A stretch of DNA of 64,000 nucleotides, taken from assembly GCA_014529385.2 (NCBI GenBank), contig CM043958.1, forward strand, positions 147,185,885-147,249,884, read 5' to 3'. The notes under the pieces were generated by a model. It was not told where the DNA came from. It searched no databases and saw nothing but the letters and a program-made list of their open reading frames with translations. Shown here in pieces: positions 47,150 through 61,388 of this stretch. Each line of letters begins with the position of its first letter. The first letter of the stretch is position 1. Both the position numbers and the translations under genes were made by a program. The DNA comes from Adiantum capillus-veneris (lineage: Eukaryota; Streptophyta; Polypodiopsida; Polypodiales; Pteridaceae).

Positions 47150-49140
47150 CTCGATGTGCATGGCACACTAAGTACTACACTCTTGGTTGTGTGCATTGAG
47201 CTTCCTTCATCTTCTTCAAGCTGTGTGTGTTTGTGAGCTTTGGCAAGCCTCAAGAGGTTCACAAATATTTCAAGTAAGTTTGTATAGCTTGGTGTGCTCA
47301 AAATTTTCATTTGGGCTCATTTTGGCCTCCGTTTCCACTATACAGTACTGTGCAAGCTATTTCATCATTTTGTGCAGGATTTCTATCAATGTTGTGTTTC
47401 GCATAACAAGTCCTTTACAATCTTCTACAATTTGTTCTATATAGGACATGTTGTTCCTGCTTCATTTCTCCTTTTTTCGGGCAATTCTCAAATCAGGTGC
47501 AAGCATTCACCATGGCTGACAACAACACAGATTTGTTCAAGATGTTTACTGATGAGGATAGATTGGATGGGGAAAATTACCCTATGTGGGCTTACATAAT
47601 GCAACATGTCCTTGTGTCAAAGGGCGTTCGGAACATTGTGCAGGGCATGTTAGAATGGTTTTGCCTACGGCTGAGCAAGCTCATTGTGATGTAAGAGATG
47701 CGCAAGCTCATGCATTGATTACATTGTTTATCAAGCTCACTATTACTCCTCACATTTGCTCAACAAAATCTACAAAATAGGCTTGGGATATTATGGTTGG
47801 TCTTTATGCAAGTCACAATGAGGCAAAAATTGCATGGCTACGTAAAGAGCTTGAGTCGAAGATTATGCATGAGGAAGATGAAATGGTAAATTTCCTTGCT
47901 CATGTCAAGAATATAAATGTGAAACTTATTTCTGCAAGCAAAGTCATCTTTGACAGCTCCCTTGTGCAGACTATTCTTGATGCTTTTCCAAATTCTTACC
48001 ATACTTTTGCTACTAGTACTTGGAGACTAATTATGACCCAAGGAAATCTTGAAGTTGTCAAGTTTGATGCATCATGCACATCGATGTTCCAAGATTCACT
48101 TTCCAAAAAAAATAGTGCTAAATAGTGTGCAGTTAAACAGGCTTTTATTGTTGCTCAAAGAAAAAGTGGTAACAACAATGTAACCAATGCTCATATTTCT
48201 TCTACGAGTGGGAAATATTTTGTTCCTAATGCTTCTGCTATCATTGCAAATTCTCGTGATAAGGGCAAAAAGAAGATTCATTGCCATTATTGTAAATATA
48301 ATGATCACTTGATCTAGTAGCGTCCAAAATTGAAGGAAAAAGAGAATAAGAAGAAAGAGAATGGATCAACTACAGGGTCCAATATGAGTGCAGCTATTGT
48401 AGAGTTTTTGTGAAAGGAGATTGTGATGTTGGTGTAGATGCAAAGTGGACTTTAGGGAAGAGTGTACTTATCCTATGATGCATGCATGTCCATTGCTGTA
48501 GATTTACATGTGGTATTTTAACAGTGGTGCTACAAAACACATTTCCTCACATTGTGATTTGTTTACATCTCTTGAGTGTGTCCCTCATGGGAATATTGTC
48601 ACTTGTGCCAACAATGCCTTATCCAATTCAGAGAGTTGGAAAGATTGTGCTTACTGCTGCAAATGGTAGTTCTTTTACACTTCTTGATGCATTGTATGTC
48701 CTTGGAATCAAGAAGAATCTTTTGTTTGTATTTTCGCTTGCTAGACTTGGACTTGTAGTCAAATTTGTGGATGACAGATGTACAATACATGATCTTAGTT
48801 TCGGTGATGATATTGTTGCATCTGGTAATTTATGACATGGGTTGTATAAGCTCACTTTGTATGAGAAATGTGGGTAGAATTTTGAAAATGCAATTGTGGA
48901 TTCTAAGGCTATTTTAGATGCAAAACTTTGGCATGCATGTTTTGGGCATCTGAATTCTGCTAGTTTGCTACGTTTGCAGAAATCTAATATGGTTGCTTCT
49001 TTGCCGCCTCTTGAGTCACCTGTCAAACATGTTTGTGAAGGCTTTATTTTGGGTAAGATGCAATGTTCAAAGTTTCCAAATGATGGTTCAATTAGGGGCA
49101 CATGTAGGTTGCACCTTGTGCATAGTGATGTTTGTTTTAG
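47150..49140 (+). mobile_element. Ty1/copia fragment C, B family
   Basis: A plus-strand relative of copia B, truncated at both ends. The first 100 bp (about 47,165-47,225) match the inner end of the B LTR read in reverse (CATTGAGCTTCCTTCATCTT). The B-type leader and gag-pol start follow. It stops abruptly at 49,140 in the first integrase motif (HSDVC), beyond which the sequence is unrelated. Confidence 0.85.
47512..49140 (+). pseudogene. Copia C gag, protease and integrase start
   Basis: ATG at 47,512 gives MADNNTDLFKMFTDEDRLDG, close to B. A gag core (MVGLYASHNEAKIAWLRKE) leads to the knuckle CHYCKYNDHLI near 48,283, which is cut by a stop. The protease area near 48,520 reads NSGATKHISSH, with Asn in place of the catalytic Asp. 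The pre-integrase motif KLWHACFGHLNSASLLRLQK is at 48,925 and the zinc-type HVCEGFILGKMQCSKF follows. At least five stops or frameshifts are present. Confidence 0.85.
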
Positions 49141-50005
49141 GTCACAGGCTAGTGGCCAGTGTCCGATTTGTCTGAGCACTCGCCCATTATACATTCTTTG
49201 GTTATAATGAGATAATAAGGAGAGAGAAGGAATTCCTTTTCTAAGATCCAACAAAATAGGCTATGTCTCCTTCTCCTTCCCCCTTCTCTCCTTCCCTCTC
49301 TTGCACTCACCTCCCCAGTTCCCACAAGTGTATCAAAGCAACCTTTGATCCCAAACCACCCCACGTGTGCAGGCCTCCCAGCTTAATCATGGAGATTTTT
49401 GGTGGATTTGCAGCTCATGGGATGTAGCAGGAAAATCAAGAAGAGCAAAGGAATTGAAGAAAAGCTCAAAAGCTCAAAGCATGGAGTGTGCAAACCTTGA
49501 AGGACTTGAAGGACTCTTGTGGACAGTATCAAGCAGAGCAAAACGGGCAAGAGTAGTAGAACTTCAAAATAGATAGAAGCCAAGCAAGTAGCACTGGAGT
49601 AAATTGGGCTACTGTGTAGATCAAGGAGGAGTTCTACAAAGAATCATGGGGGAGATCAAATTGGGTAGTAAATCGAAGCTCATTAAGTAGGAAAAGCATT
49701 GAGTTGATACGACAATCTTGAATTGGGCATTCAAGCAAGCAAAACTAAGAGTGAATAGAAAGCAACAACAAGGGCATTCAAGTGGAAATTGGTAGCACTT
49801 GGGAGCTTGAGGCAAATTGAGCTTGACAGGGGGCAAGCAAAGCAGACCAACACACACCCACACGCCTCCCTCATCAAAGATTGCTGCAGGTTTTTGATAG
49901 AATTCAGAAAAAAAAATAACGTTGACTCACACTCTTTTGTGTGTGTAACCATTGATCCCACCAATGCCCTCGACATTCGACCCCCCATCACACACACCCA
50001 AGCGT
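49141..50005. other. No feature recognised
   Basis: Unassigned sequence between copia C and the (GA)n tracts. No domain in any frame. It could include an LTR of copia D, but I find no matching second copy. Confidence 0.4.
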
Positions 50006-50010
50006 GAGAG

Positions 50011-51566
<1,556 letters not shown>

Positions 51567-53430
51567 ATGGCTGCGAGTAGTGCTTTCAAACGGGAAGAGT
51601 ATCACATCACAAAGTTTGATGGCACAAACTTTCCTACTTGGCAACATCGTATGCAAGATGTTTTGATCAACAAAGGCTTGATAGCACCCTTGCATGAAAG
51701 AAGAGAGAATGCATACACTAATGAACAGTGGGAAGACTTGAATGAGCATACCACGGTGACCATTGGCCTGCACCTTGGTGAATCCATTTACTTTACCATA
51801 ATGGATAAGACCAATGCCAAAGATTTATGGGATGCTCCATGGGATGGCAAAAATGCCTCAAACAAGGTTTTCTTGATGAAGAAGCTCATGCGCATGAATA
51901 AGAGGTCACTAATGTTAGTTCTCACTTGAACGAGTTCAACAACATATTTTCATAGATTACTTCAAAAGACCTCAATTTTGGTGATGAAATGAAGGCCATT
52001 TTCTTGCTATGTTTGCTACCATTGTCATGGGATACCTTCAACACAGCCATAAGCATTTCTGCACCTAATAAAAAGCTAGTTTTTAACAATGTTCCTAGTG
52101 CATTTCTCACTAAGAAGATTCAATATCATGATACAAATGGGGCATGTTGATGCATATGTGGCTAGTGGCAATCTTGACAAGCAAAGGCAGCGTGGTCATA
52201 GCTGTGGTTGTTCTCAAGATCTTAGGCAAGGTCTTAGCAAGAGTTCCGGCAAAGACATGAGAAATGTTGAGTATTACTATTGTCATAAAAAGAGATACCT
52301 TGAAGAAAGATTTTAGCACGTTGCAGTGTGACAAGGTCAAGGAGAAATCAAAGTCTGACAAACCTAAAATCAATGTAAAAAGTTGAAGATCTAAATGTGC
52401 TTGAGTTTCCAGCCATTGAGACAGTCTTTGACGTGCCAAATGATGTGTTGATTTTCACATCGGATTTGAGTCCTGATGCATTGTTAGCTCTTGACGAGTG
52501 TTATGCGTAGAATTGGATTGTGGACTTACGTGCTAGCTTTCATGTGACTCCTCACAAGAAGTGGTTTTCTAAATATATTTCCGCACATGGCACAATGAAT
52601 TTAGGTAATTCTTATAGCTTGATATATGTGGTGTGGGCAACATCAAGTTTTATATCCGTGATGGCACTAAATTTATGATGCACAATGTACAAATGGATGA
52701 TTTGGGTTACACTACCATATTTTCTCATGGTTTTTGGATTATCAACAAGGGGAATATGTTCATGCTTAAAGGTCAAAAATCTGGCTTATTGTACTCACTT
52801 TATGTCTCTTTTGTGAAAGAGAATTCTATTTATGTAGTCGAGTTGTGATCTACAAGGTGGTGACATAGACGCCTAGGTCATATGAGTCAAAAGGGAATGA
52901 AAGTCTTGCAGTGTTTTGGTTATATCCATGTGTTAGATTACTCTAACTTCTCTTTATGTGAGCATTGCATCTATGGAAAACAAACTAGGTTGACATCAGC
53001 GCCTTTAGACAAAGAGTTAGGAAGTCCTCTAGATCTCATTCATAGCAACTTGTGCGAACCTATGCCAATCAAGTCTCTAGGGGATCATTATACTTCCTAA
53101 CATTAATAGATGACTCTAGTAGAAAGATATGGGTTTATCTCTTGATATAGAAGAGAAATATTTTAAGTGTTTTTTAGAAGTTCTTAGCCTTGGTAGAGAA
53201 CCAATTGGGTAGAAAGATTAAAGCTTTGCAAAGTGACAACGGAGACGAGTACATTCCTCCAAGTTCAAGGATTTCTGCAGTAAGCGAGGCATTAGAAGAC
53301 AGTTTACCACGCCTTACACACCCACCCAAAATGGTGTGGATGAGAGGATGAATAGAACCATTTAGGAATGGGTCCCTTTTATGTTGTCTACAAACTACTT
53401 ACTATCGGGTTATGGAGGATAGGTTAGTGT
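51567..53430 (+). pseudogene. Copia D gag, protease and integrase remnant
   Basis: ATG at 51,567 opens a copia gag (FDGTNFPTWQHRMQDVLINK, WDAPWDGKNASNKVFLMKKL) resembling copia A gag. A damaged knuckle (YYCHKKRYLEE) lies near 52,275. The protease area near 52,510 reads NWIVDLRASFHVTPHKKWF, with Leu-Arg where copia A has Ser-Gly. Integrase motifs follow ([24 protein letters not shown] near 53,240, QNGV near 53,330). It ends before RT. Many stops. No LTRs identified, so strand and order are the only support for element limits. Confidence 0.85.
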
Positions 53431-54499
53431 GCCATTCATGGCATAGTAATGATTAGAATAGAATTAGCTTATGGCTTGATATTGGGTACACAATACACTA
53501 GAGTATGGTTGCAAAAATGATAGATATAATAATATTCAGCATAATGTGCCTCTATATAAGCATATACACATGAGCACAAGATGTGGCTTCCTATGCACAG
53601 ATACAAGTGGTTGTGATTTACACAAAGGTTGTAAGAGGTTCTTCACATGGCTTGACACATGAGGTGGAAGGGGTTGTTCACACAAGAGATGCAACAAAAC
53701 CTCGCATACCAACAATCCTCCCCTATGTGGGTTTTGGTTGCATATCACTCACACAATCCTCCCCTCAAAACACACTAGGGTGAGGCACACAATTCACAAG
53801 CTTCCCCTTGAACACAAAGTTTCCTCCCCTAGACACAAAGGGTGTAGGCATACAAAACATTAGGGTGTAGACACACACAAGCCTCCCCTGGCACAAATAG
53901 AGGTTAAGGTACACAAGAGAGAGTGCTTAACGAAATTTTGGTTGTTGTTTGTTGGAGGATTTTCTCCCTCGCACAAATTTGCAAACGGTGTTGTACTTTG
54001 TTGTCGGTATTCTTGCCATAGGTTGTTGTAGTAGCCAATATGTTGATGATGTTGTTGTTGATGTTTTGATCCAATGCAGAATGTGAAAATATAAAAGAAG
54101 ACACAATGCACATATATGTACAATGGAGGAAAAAACCACGTGGAAAAAAGCCCTCAAATTATTTATGCTATGCAAAAGGACTTGTTAATTATTCTGAATA
54201 TGTTGGAGAATGTTCCCCAACTTCTATCCCTTTGTCTTGATGTCGTGAGCTTCATTGTGTGTGAAAGTTTTCTTCATCATTTTCATGTTGATGTTGATCT
54301 TCTTCATTGATGTTGTTCCAACAAATATGCAATCTCCGTGGCAAATGGAGTAAAATACACGTCCATATCATGTGTAGTGTTTGTGTGTGCACGGGCGGTC
54401 TACCATACATATATTGTGTAGGTAGTGTCTATGAACCCATGTGTGCATACTGCTCTTGTGCACAAGTATTACATACATTGCTGGATTGTATTTAGATTG

Positions 54500-54503
<4 letters not shown>
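53431..54503. other. Non-coding, with recurring CTCCCCT phrases
   Basis: The phrase CCTCCCCT or TTCCCCTTG, usually next to ACACAA, recurs near 53,712, 53,760, 53,801, 53,823 and 53,883, giving a loose repeat. GATGTTG-rich sequence lies at 54,035-54,065 and 54,285-54,310. No coding domain seen. Confidence 0.5.
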
Positions 54504-54596
<93 letters not shown>

Positions 54597-54597
54597 T
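54504..54597. repeat. (TA)n followed by (GA)n
   Basis: (TA)n at 54,504-54,571 runs directly into (GA)n at 54,572-54,597. Confidence 0.95.
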
Positions 54598-55472
54598 ATT
54601 TAAATAAGCATGCATTGCATGATTTTGCCATTTGTGTGACAGTGTAATGGATTTTGATAGAAGATAGTGGTGACACTTAAACACTATCATTCAATATCAC
54701 AAAAGAAACTATTTTCTAGCACCAAAAATTTGGTTGAAAGAATTTTTGCTCAATCAATGTGAAGCTCCTCTTAATTTTTTAATTATATTTGGTTGGTGTG
54801 AAAGCTCTCTTGCTGGGAAAAGGGGCTTTCGATATCTACTACGGGAATGAGGGCTTATAAAAGAAAAAATCACAAAGCCATTACAAAATGGTATTGACTG
54901 TAGTATGTACCAACGATTTAAAAAAATCGCTATTAATAGGAATCTTGAGCGATTCCACAGCAAGGATAGTATGCGCAAGACAATGATGAGCGGTGATGGT
55001 GGTAGCAAGACGACGAGCAATGAGAAGACACAGGCACGAAGCCAAGCAAGACCATGAGCAAGCACTAGTAGAGCAGGGGCCGGCGACCGCAACCGTTGAG
55101 CTAAGAAGGCTTTTTTGTATTTTTCAAGTGTCTCAATTCAGACATCACAATGGCTTTGGTGGGATGGTTAGTGCGAAAGACTCGTTGCGATGGCACATGT
55201 TGCGTGCTCGATTCCCTGCACTCGATTGGAGTTTTACTATAGCTTGCAAAAGAATGATGCAGATGAGGCATCATCTCCTCCTTACTAGACCACTTGATAA
55301 AATAAAAGGTGAGGCCCTATTTTTGCAATGGCCTTATGCTCTCAATTAATGTGTGCATGGTGTACATCTGTGAAGGCTATTTTTTGTAATGTGAGGTTAG
55401 ATGAGTGCTTTTGGAATTCTTTTATGTGGAAAAAATATGATATTCTCAATAATTCCGAACTCAAGATGTAAA

Positions 55473-55475
<3 letters not shown>
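54598..55475. other. No feature recognised
   Basis: Unassigned. A 118-codon frame at 54,993-55,349 has a basic start but no domain I know and no sign of homologous copies in the window. Confidence 0.4.

Positions 55476-55543
<68 letters not shown>
55476..55543. repeat. (GT)n-(GA)n compound microsatellite
   Basis: (GT)n to 55,511 followed by (GA)n to 55,543. Confidence 0.95.
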
Positions 55544-55546
<3 letters not shown>

Positions 55547-55719
55547 CTTCCCTGGTATTCTGAGCATGTGCCATTGGCTACTACCCACCGCAATGGCCTT
55601 GCTTGACTGGCATTGACCAGTTTAGTAGACCTTAATCATAGCATATTGTCACTTATTTTTGCAAGCAATTTGCAAATTAGGTTAGGCTCCCGTTTATGGA
55701 GAAATCATGTGCACATTCA

Positions 55720-55722
<3 letters not shown>

Positions 55723-55773
<51 letters not shown>
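55723..55773. repeat. (AC)n microsatellite
   Basis: Pure (AC)n of about 25 repeats, 80 bp before the (TG)n that starts repeat copy 1. Confidence 0.95.
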
Positions 55774-55776
<3 letters not shown>

Positions 55777-55851
55777 GAAGAGAAGCTGTTAATGTCATAG
55801 GAACAAGTTGAAGAGACTTCAAATATTAATCCCACCAATCTCAAATTGAAA

Positions 55852-55853
<2 letters not shown>

Positions 55854-55903
<50 letters not shown>

Positions 55904-57540
55904 CTATTCTAACATATATAATAAGACATAATTGAACTTTTACATTCAAACGACAACTGGCTCCAGAGAAAGGGAAATGATAAGTATAAAAACAACTCAG
56001 TCTTAGAATTATCTTTGTACAATGTTTATAAGAATGAAGCCTCATTTCAGTATACAGATATCAAAAGTACTTCCCTTGCAGTAGGTGTATGTGTAATCAT
56101 ATGTGAACAATTACTTTAAGCAAAAAAAAACCTTTTAAGATAAGATAGATTCCTTACCTACATCCATCCAAACAAGACAACAGATACGTTAGCCTTGGAT
56201 GTGTTTTACAGGTATCAATGGACTATACAAGTTGTTATCCATGTCGATCTTACAACTTTTTTTTAAAGTTACAAGCTTAGTCCAAAGAATTTATGTGTTC
56301 CAAAAAAAGTGTTTTTTTTAAAACCCAAAGTTTATATTCTAGCATAAATATTATTCTGATTAGAAGGCCATAACCCCTTCTAATCCGAGTGTCTTATTCC
56401 CCAATCAACATCTTTATCAGTTTTTTTTTTGTTTTAAATTTTCCAGATTAGTGAAGCTCCACCACATGAAGCCATAAAAGAAGCCTTAAATTTTTCATTT
56501 ATAGTTCAAGAATATCAAGCTTGTTTTTGTTTATTTAGGACAGATACAATTTTATGCCCATTAGGGTTCATGGAAACCAATCCTTTCCCCAGTTTTTATG
56601 TCACTTACTATAATTATATATCTCTTAGCCAACTATAACCAATCCAACATTTGTATGCTGACGGGCCAAACCCCCAATATACAATTAGCCAATATTTTAC
56701 GCGATCTCTAACCACCACCAGTAAGAAGCCCAAAAACCAGTAAACACTCGGGGTATACCTCCCATCCCAAAAGGTTTAATTTGAACAAGTTCAGCGTTAG
56801 TATGCAGCCGGGGCAATCCCCAATAAAACCCCCAACCATTGTGTAAAAAAAATCCAATAGTAGTACGCAGCCGGGCCAAAACCCCACGACTCAATTTGGC
56901 TAGTAATGCGCGATCTACAAACCTCTATCAGTAACAAGTCACAAAATGAGTACACATGCAAGGTATACCCCCCATCCTACAATTTTTTATGAAACCATCA
57001 ATACGTCATGCCATCAACAACAGAGCCCTACATTGTCAAGCCAAGCGGCATCAATTATTTACAACATGCCCCAATATTCTTGAACCAAATGAACAGTTAG
57101 TGCAGAGTAGCCAAAATCAGAGTTTTGCTAAGTCAATCATGTTCAACAAGCCTTAAGCCATGTCCCAATTATTTAAGGAGTACCTTAAACATTGTATTAC
57201 GCAGGGTTACTCAGAATCGAAACCCAGTAGAGGGATCATTAGTTTGCCACTTGTGTATTTAACCATCCAATGTACTGTTAGGTATAGCCAATCCATACAT
57301 TGGGCCTTACCAGGCTTTGAGAAACAGTGATTACCATAGCCGGTTGTTTATATTATCTTAAGACAAGCAAAAAAGAAAAGAAAATCTTAATAACAAGCTT
57401 AGTGGCCAACCTGTGTTGGTTGAGTTACAAGCTTCGTGTTTGGTGTAGCAGAGAATAAACAAACACATAGTCCTATCTCTTTATGCAACTAGAACACACA
57501 CAAGGCTAAGCGAGTGGAGATATATAGCCAAAATGAAAAT
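55854..57540. repeat. TG-anchored repeat, copy 1
   Basis: It begins with (TG)n at 55,854-55,901, then TAGCTATTCTAACA. Its first 550 bp align by eye with 59,409-59,900, including CATAATTGAACTTTT, GAATGAAGCCTCATT, TTGCAGTAGGT and GGTATCAATGGACTATAC. Similarity falls in the middle and returns near the end (GTGGCCAACCTG, then GCTAAGCGAG). Both copies are about 1.6 kb and in the same orientation. A hairpin GATTAGAAGG / CCTTCTAATC lies near 56,358-56,385. Confidence 0.75.
56662..56979. repeat. Direct repeat of ~108 bp inside copy 1
   Basis: The segment CGGGCCAAACCCCC to GTATACCTCCCATCC at about 56,662-56,768 recurs in diverged form at 56,872-56,979, with ACGCGATCT/GCGCGATCT and CAGTAA shared. Repeat copy 2 lacks a clear equivalent. 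Confidence 0.65.
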
Positions 57541-57656
57541 ATTTAGGGGTTAGTATAGATTTTTTAATATGTTGAAAACATGAAGGCAAGTAACAAAGTG
57601 TATGTGTGTGTGTGATGGGGGAGTTTCTGCCTCTTCCCCTAGTGTAGCTATGAGAT

Positions 57657-59137
57657 TTAACCCCGGTTAGAGGAAGAGTTAGGAGTTAAGAAAAAAGTGA
57701 AAGATTTGGGAGTAGAATTGTGTCTCTTAAGGGTAGGGGAATCGTCTTCATCAATACAAGGCTTCAGTAAGCTAGTGATAATCTTTACACCTTTGTAGTT
57801 GGCATAAGTAGTTAGGTAGATTCTAGGTTCAGCAGATTTCATTTCCTTTAAGATATCCAGCATTAGCCCACGAAAGATGCTAAAGGCAATCTGAACAATA
57901 GCTATCTTTTTAGCTTGACCGCCCAACTAGGAGCAAATAAGAGAGAGGTGGAGATCCACGGGATTTTCAGGGAAGAGTAGGTCAAGATGGTTGAGAGTAA
58001 ACCAAATGGCATGATCGAGCCACATGATGTTGGATTCACAAGAAGCCTTAGGGTCAAGAAATCTGCAGGCACATTTAATATAAGGTCAAAAAACATTCCA
58101 AATGGATTCAATGTAGAAGTCTGGGTTGCTTTTAGAAAACTCCGTGTTCCCTTTTGTACAAATGTAGACGCGAGTATTGGAAGGGCATTTAGAATGGTCA
58201 ATGAGATTGAGGTTAAAGGGGGCTTTGATGAGTTCTCCTTTGTCAAGGAATTGTCCACCTTTTAAGATTTTGAGTATGTAGTCCTTGATAGTGGAGGTTG
58301 GGAGGTTGTCAAGGTAAACCCAGAGGTTTCACTTAAAATAGGTGCTAAGAAATCTTTGTTGGGTAGGACCCAAAGCTGATGGTCCACCCCGAAAGACTCA
58401 ATTTCAATCTGTCTACTGGTAAGAAAGAAAAAGCTTAAGACATTTTTGGCACCATTTCCAAAAGGTTGGAGTCATTGAGGGAGCAAAGAGTACTCTAAAA
58501 TTATTTGATGTCTTCAAGCGTTGCACTATCCCTACAAAAGATACCACCAGTTTGTGGGGATAACAGGGGTGGCCAGGGCACTGATAAAAGAAGGATTAAA
58601 GCCACATAATTTCTTCAAAAAGATAGATGAATCTACCCCAGAATAAGAGAATAGAACAAGCTCCTATTGGTATTGTATAGAGAGTATGGGAAGTTGGGCT
58701 ATGTAGTGAGAAATCAAATTTACCCCTTCCTTGGAGTCTTTGTCTAAGGTAGCCAGAACTTTGACCCAATCATTAAATGACAACATGTGTAAGATAGACA
58801 TTTTCTTATTTGACACAAGAGCTGAGTCATATATTAGTTGAGATGCATCCAAACTGCTAATACATCTGAGGACAAGAGATGTGGCCACAGAGAGGGGCTT
58901 AGAGGTCAATTCCAATCCTTGTGAAAGAGCAAGGGTCTGCACATCCAAAAAAGTTAAGTAAGGTTATGACTACTTTTTGTAGTAGGTAATACAATCTTTG
59001 GCCTTTCTAGCAAGGAAAGGTTGGGTTCTAACTGCCAAGGCATTTCTTGGTCTATGGTCCTTAAGGTACAACTTAATATGTTCAAGAATCCTTGTATGAT
59101 GTTTGGGGTCGTGTCTAACACTCATGTGGGCTGTCAT
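57657..59137 (-). pseudogene. Unidentified decayed open frame, ~490 codons
   Basis: From the ATG at 59,137 (MTAHMSVRHDPKHHTRILEH) coding-like sequence continues to 57,657 with a few stops and frameshifts. Pieces include LARKAKDCITYYKK, the 94-codon frame at 58,664-58,948 (SLDASQLIYDSALVSNKK), KGGQFLDKGELIKAP near 58,255 and a final 90-codon frame (GGQAKKIAIVQIAFSIFRG). The last two share a frame over about 600 bp with only two stops. I do not recognise the family. It lies between two copies of the TG-anchored repeat, so it may be the cargo of a mobile element. Confidence 0.5.
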
Positions 59138-59404
59138 TCTAAAAGGTTTTTGGTCCTGAAAGGAAATGTATAAACAATTTGATCAATTATAGTAGATTGG
59201 GCTTGCAAACCTTAAACCGGCAAAGTCAAAGACTATAATGGCCATGAGCAAGAGAGAAAAAACATAGTCTAGTGAAGGACCACCTAACACCAGTTAACCA
59301 GTCAAGGGATCATAAACTGTGCGTCCAACATAGCACTAAGTCTTAGAATTAGTTTCCAAATCCAACATCTCGGTTTCTTCATAGAGTGAAAAAAATCTTA
59401 TGTT

Positions 59405-60985
59405 TAGGATGTGTGTGTAGCTGTTCTATCATAAGTAATAAGACATAATTGAACTTTTTACATTCAAAAGACAGCTGGCTTTAGAAAAGAGAAACAGCCT
59501 TAGAATTATCTTTGTACGTTGTTTGTAAGAATGAAGCCTCATTCTAGTATACAAATAACAGAATAACTTTCCTTGCAGTAGGTATATGTGTAATTTGTGA
59601 CGGACAACTTGCTAAAGCCAAAAAAATCTTTTCCAAGATAGGATAGAGTCCTTACCTGCATCCATCCAAACAAGAAAACAATTCAGCTAGCCTTGTATGT
59701 GTTTTACAGGTATCAATGGACTATACCAGTTGTTATCCATGTCCATCTTACAAACGATTTATTTTTTACTTTACAAGCTTTAGTCCAAAGTTTTTATTTT
59801 TTAACAAATATTTTCTCTTATTTCCCAAAGTTCCTTGGTAAAAGAATATCATTTTGATTAGGAGGTCATCGCTCCTTCTAATCCAAGTGTCAGAATCCCC
59901 CTCTTTTCTTTCTCTTTTCACCAGTTTATGAAAGCTACATAAAAAATAGTTTTATTTACAAAATTTTATTAAAAATATCTCAAGCTCGTTTGAACTTGCT
60001 ACTAGGTTAGATACCTACCATAGTGAACTGTCCCCAAATCATCCCTCACTTTGTACATCATTTACCATATATTTCACTTAAGCCATCCAAGTATCAAGGG
60101 GCACCGCTAAAAACCAGGTCTTATTCCGAATCTATGAAGTTTTCCACGGAAAAAGGTATTATGTTTTAATGTACTAGCATCATAACAATAACCAAAGCTA
60201 TAACTGGAGAAAAAATTGGCCGAGTTGAACAAAAAAACAATATTTTTCATCCTAACCATACCAAAGTATAGGCCAAGAATTGCCATAGTGTGCACCTAGG
60301 TACCATACCCTAATGATGTGTGTGAAAAAATCAGAGTACAGTAGGACATAAAAACATCATCATCCGCCCAATCCCAATTAGTGCGTAGTAAACACGTTTC
60401 AAATTATGTAAGTATCCATAGCCCTCTAATAATCAAGCTTCTCTAAAAAGAAGCGACAGTGATAAGTAAATCGAGCAGCATTTTGATGCTTTCCAAGCTA
60501 CCAAGGTAAGTTCAACATACAGTCAACAGAGTAATTCCAGTTTTAGTACACTGGCAGTAAAATCGTTTTCAAAAAGCCAATGTAAACTTAGAGTGGCTAT
60601 TAAAAAACCAAAGCTTATGAATGGCAACTTTTGATATTACACACCCCCTTATTTTACCACTAACCACAGAGTAAAATAGTAACCCGAAAAACCCAATGGA
60701 AGGAAAAAACCATGTTGCAATACCATATATACTCACTGTCCAACAGGGACCATCACCAGGTTTAGAGAAAAAACTATATGCAAACCCATAATACAAAAAA
60801 CTAGCATCATTACTGAAATGCCCCCTTTCCTCTTTTCATTTATATAAAACCTGCAATGAAATATGTCTAGGCAGAGTGGCCAACCTGAGTTATTGTTGTA
60901 GCAAGATCCATAATTTAGTGTAAAAAAAGAAACACGATCTTAGCAGAACACAAAATATTGCTAAGTGAGGAGCAGAGGTGCACCC
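59405..60985. repeat. TG-anchored repeat, copy 2
   Basis: It starts at a short (TG)n (about 59,409-59,418) and follows copy 1 through the first 500 bp and again near its end (ACCAGGTTTAGAGAAA, GTGGCCAACCTGAG, GCTAAGTGAG). The hairpin seen in copy 1 is present with changes at about 59,869-59,896 (GATTAGGAGG / CTTCTAATC). Overall divergence is high in the middle. Confidence 0.72.
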
Positions 60986-61320
60986 TCACCTCTTTATATA
61001 GGGGAGGGTGGTTGGTTGCCAATCCTTTGTGATGAGCAGAACCGGTATGAGTGGAGCGACTCTTTCTCGGAGACAGAGAGGCCGTCCATATTGCAAGGGA
61101 GGTAACCCTAGCGCCTTCACATCCGCCTATGTAGCAGGGGAAGTAACCTTAGAGCCTTCACGGTCAGTTTTGCCATAGGGTAGTATTTCTAATGTAATGG
61201 ACGGGCCAAAGACAAACACGTATTTCTAGTGTAATGGATGGGCCAAGTCCCATGCTATGGAACTTAATAAAGTGAGGCTTTTTAAATGCTATACTAAGCT
61301 AGGGGCTTTCTTAGTAATAC

Positions 61321-61322
<2 letters not shown>
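60986..61322. other. Non-coding with two short tandem duplications
   Basis: A phrase near 61,099 (GGAGGTAACCCTAGCGCCTTC) is repeated, diverged, at about 61,138. Another (GTATTTCTAATGTAATGGA) near 61,183 recurs at 61,220. No gene seen. Confidence 0.6.

Positions 61323-61388
<66 letters not shown>

Noticed and set aside
54993-55349. 118-codon basic open frame as a gene
   Set aside because: No recognisable domain, no homologous copy and a low-complexity start. The length is within chance expectation.
57545-59404. Copies 1 and 2 of the TG-anchored repeat as ordinary LTRs
   Set aside because: The inner edges show no primer binding site or purine tract, the middles are highly diverged and no target duplication is visible.
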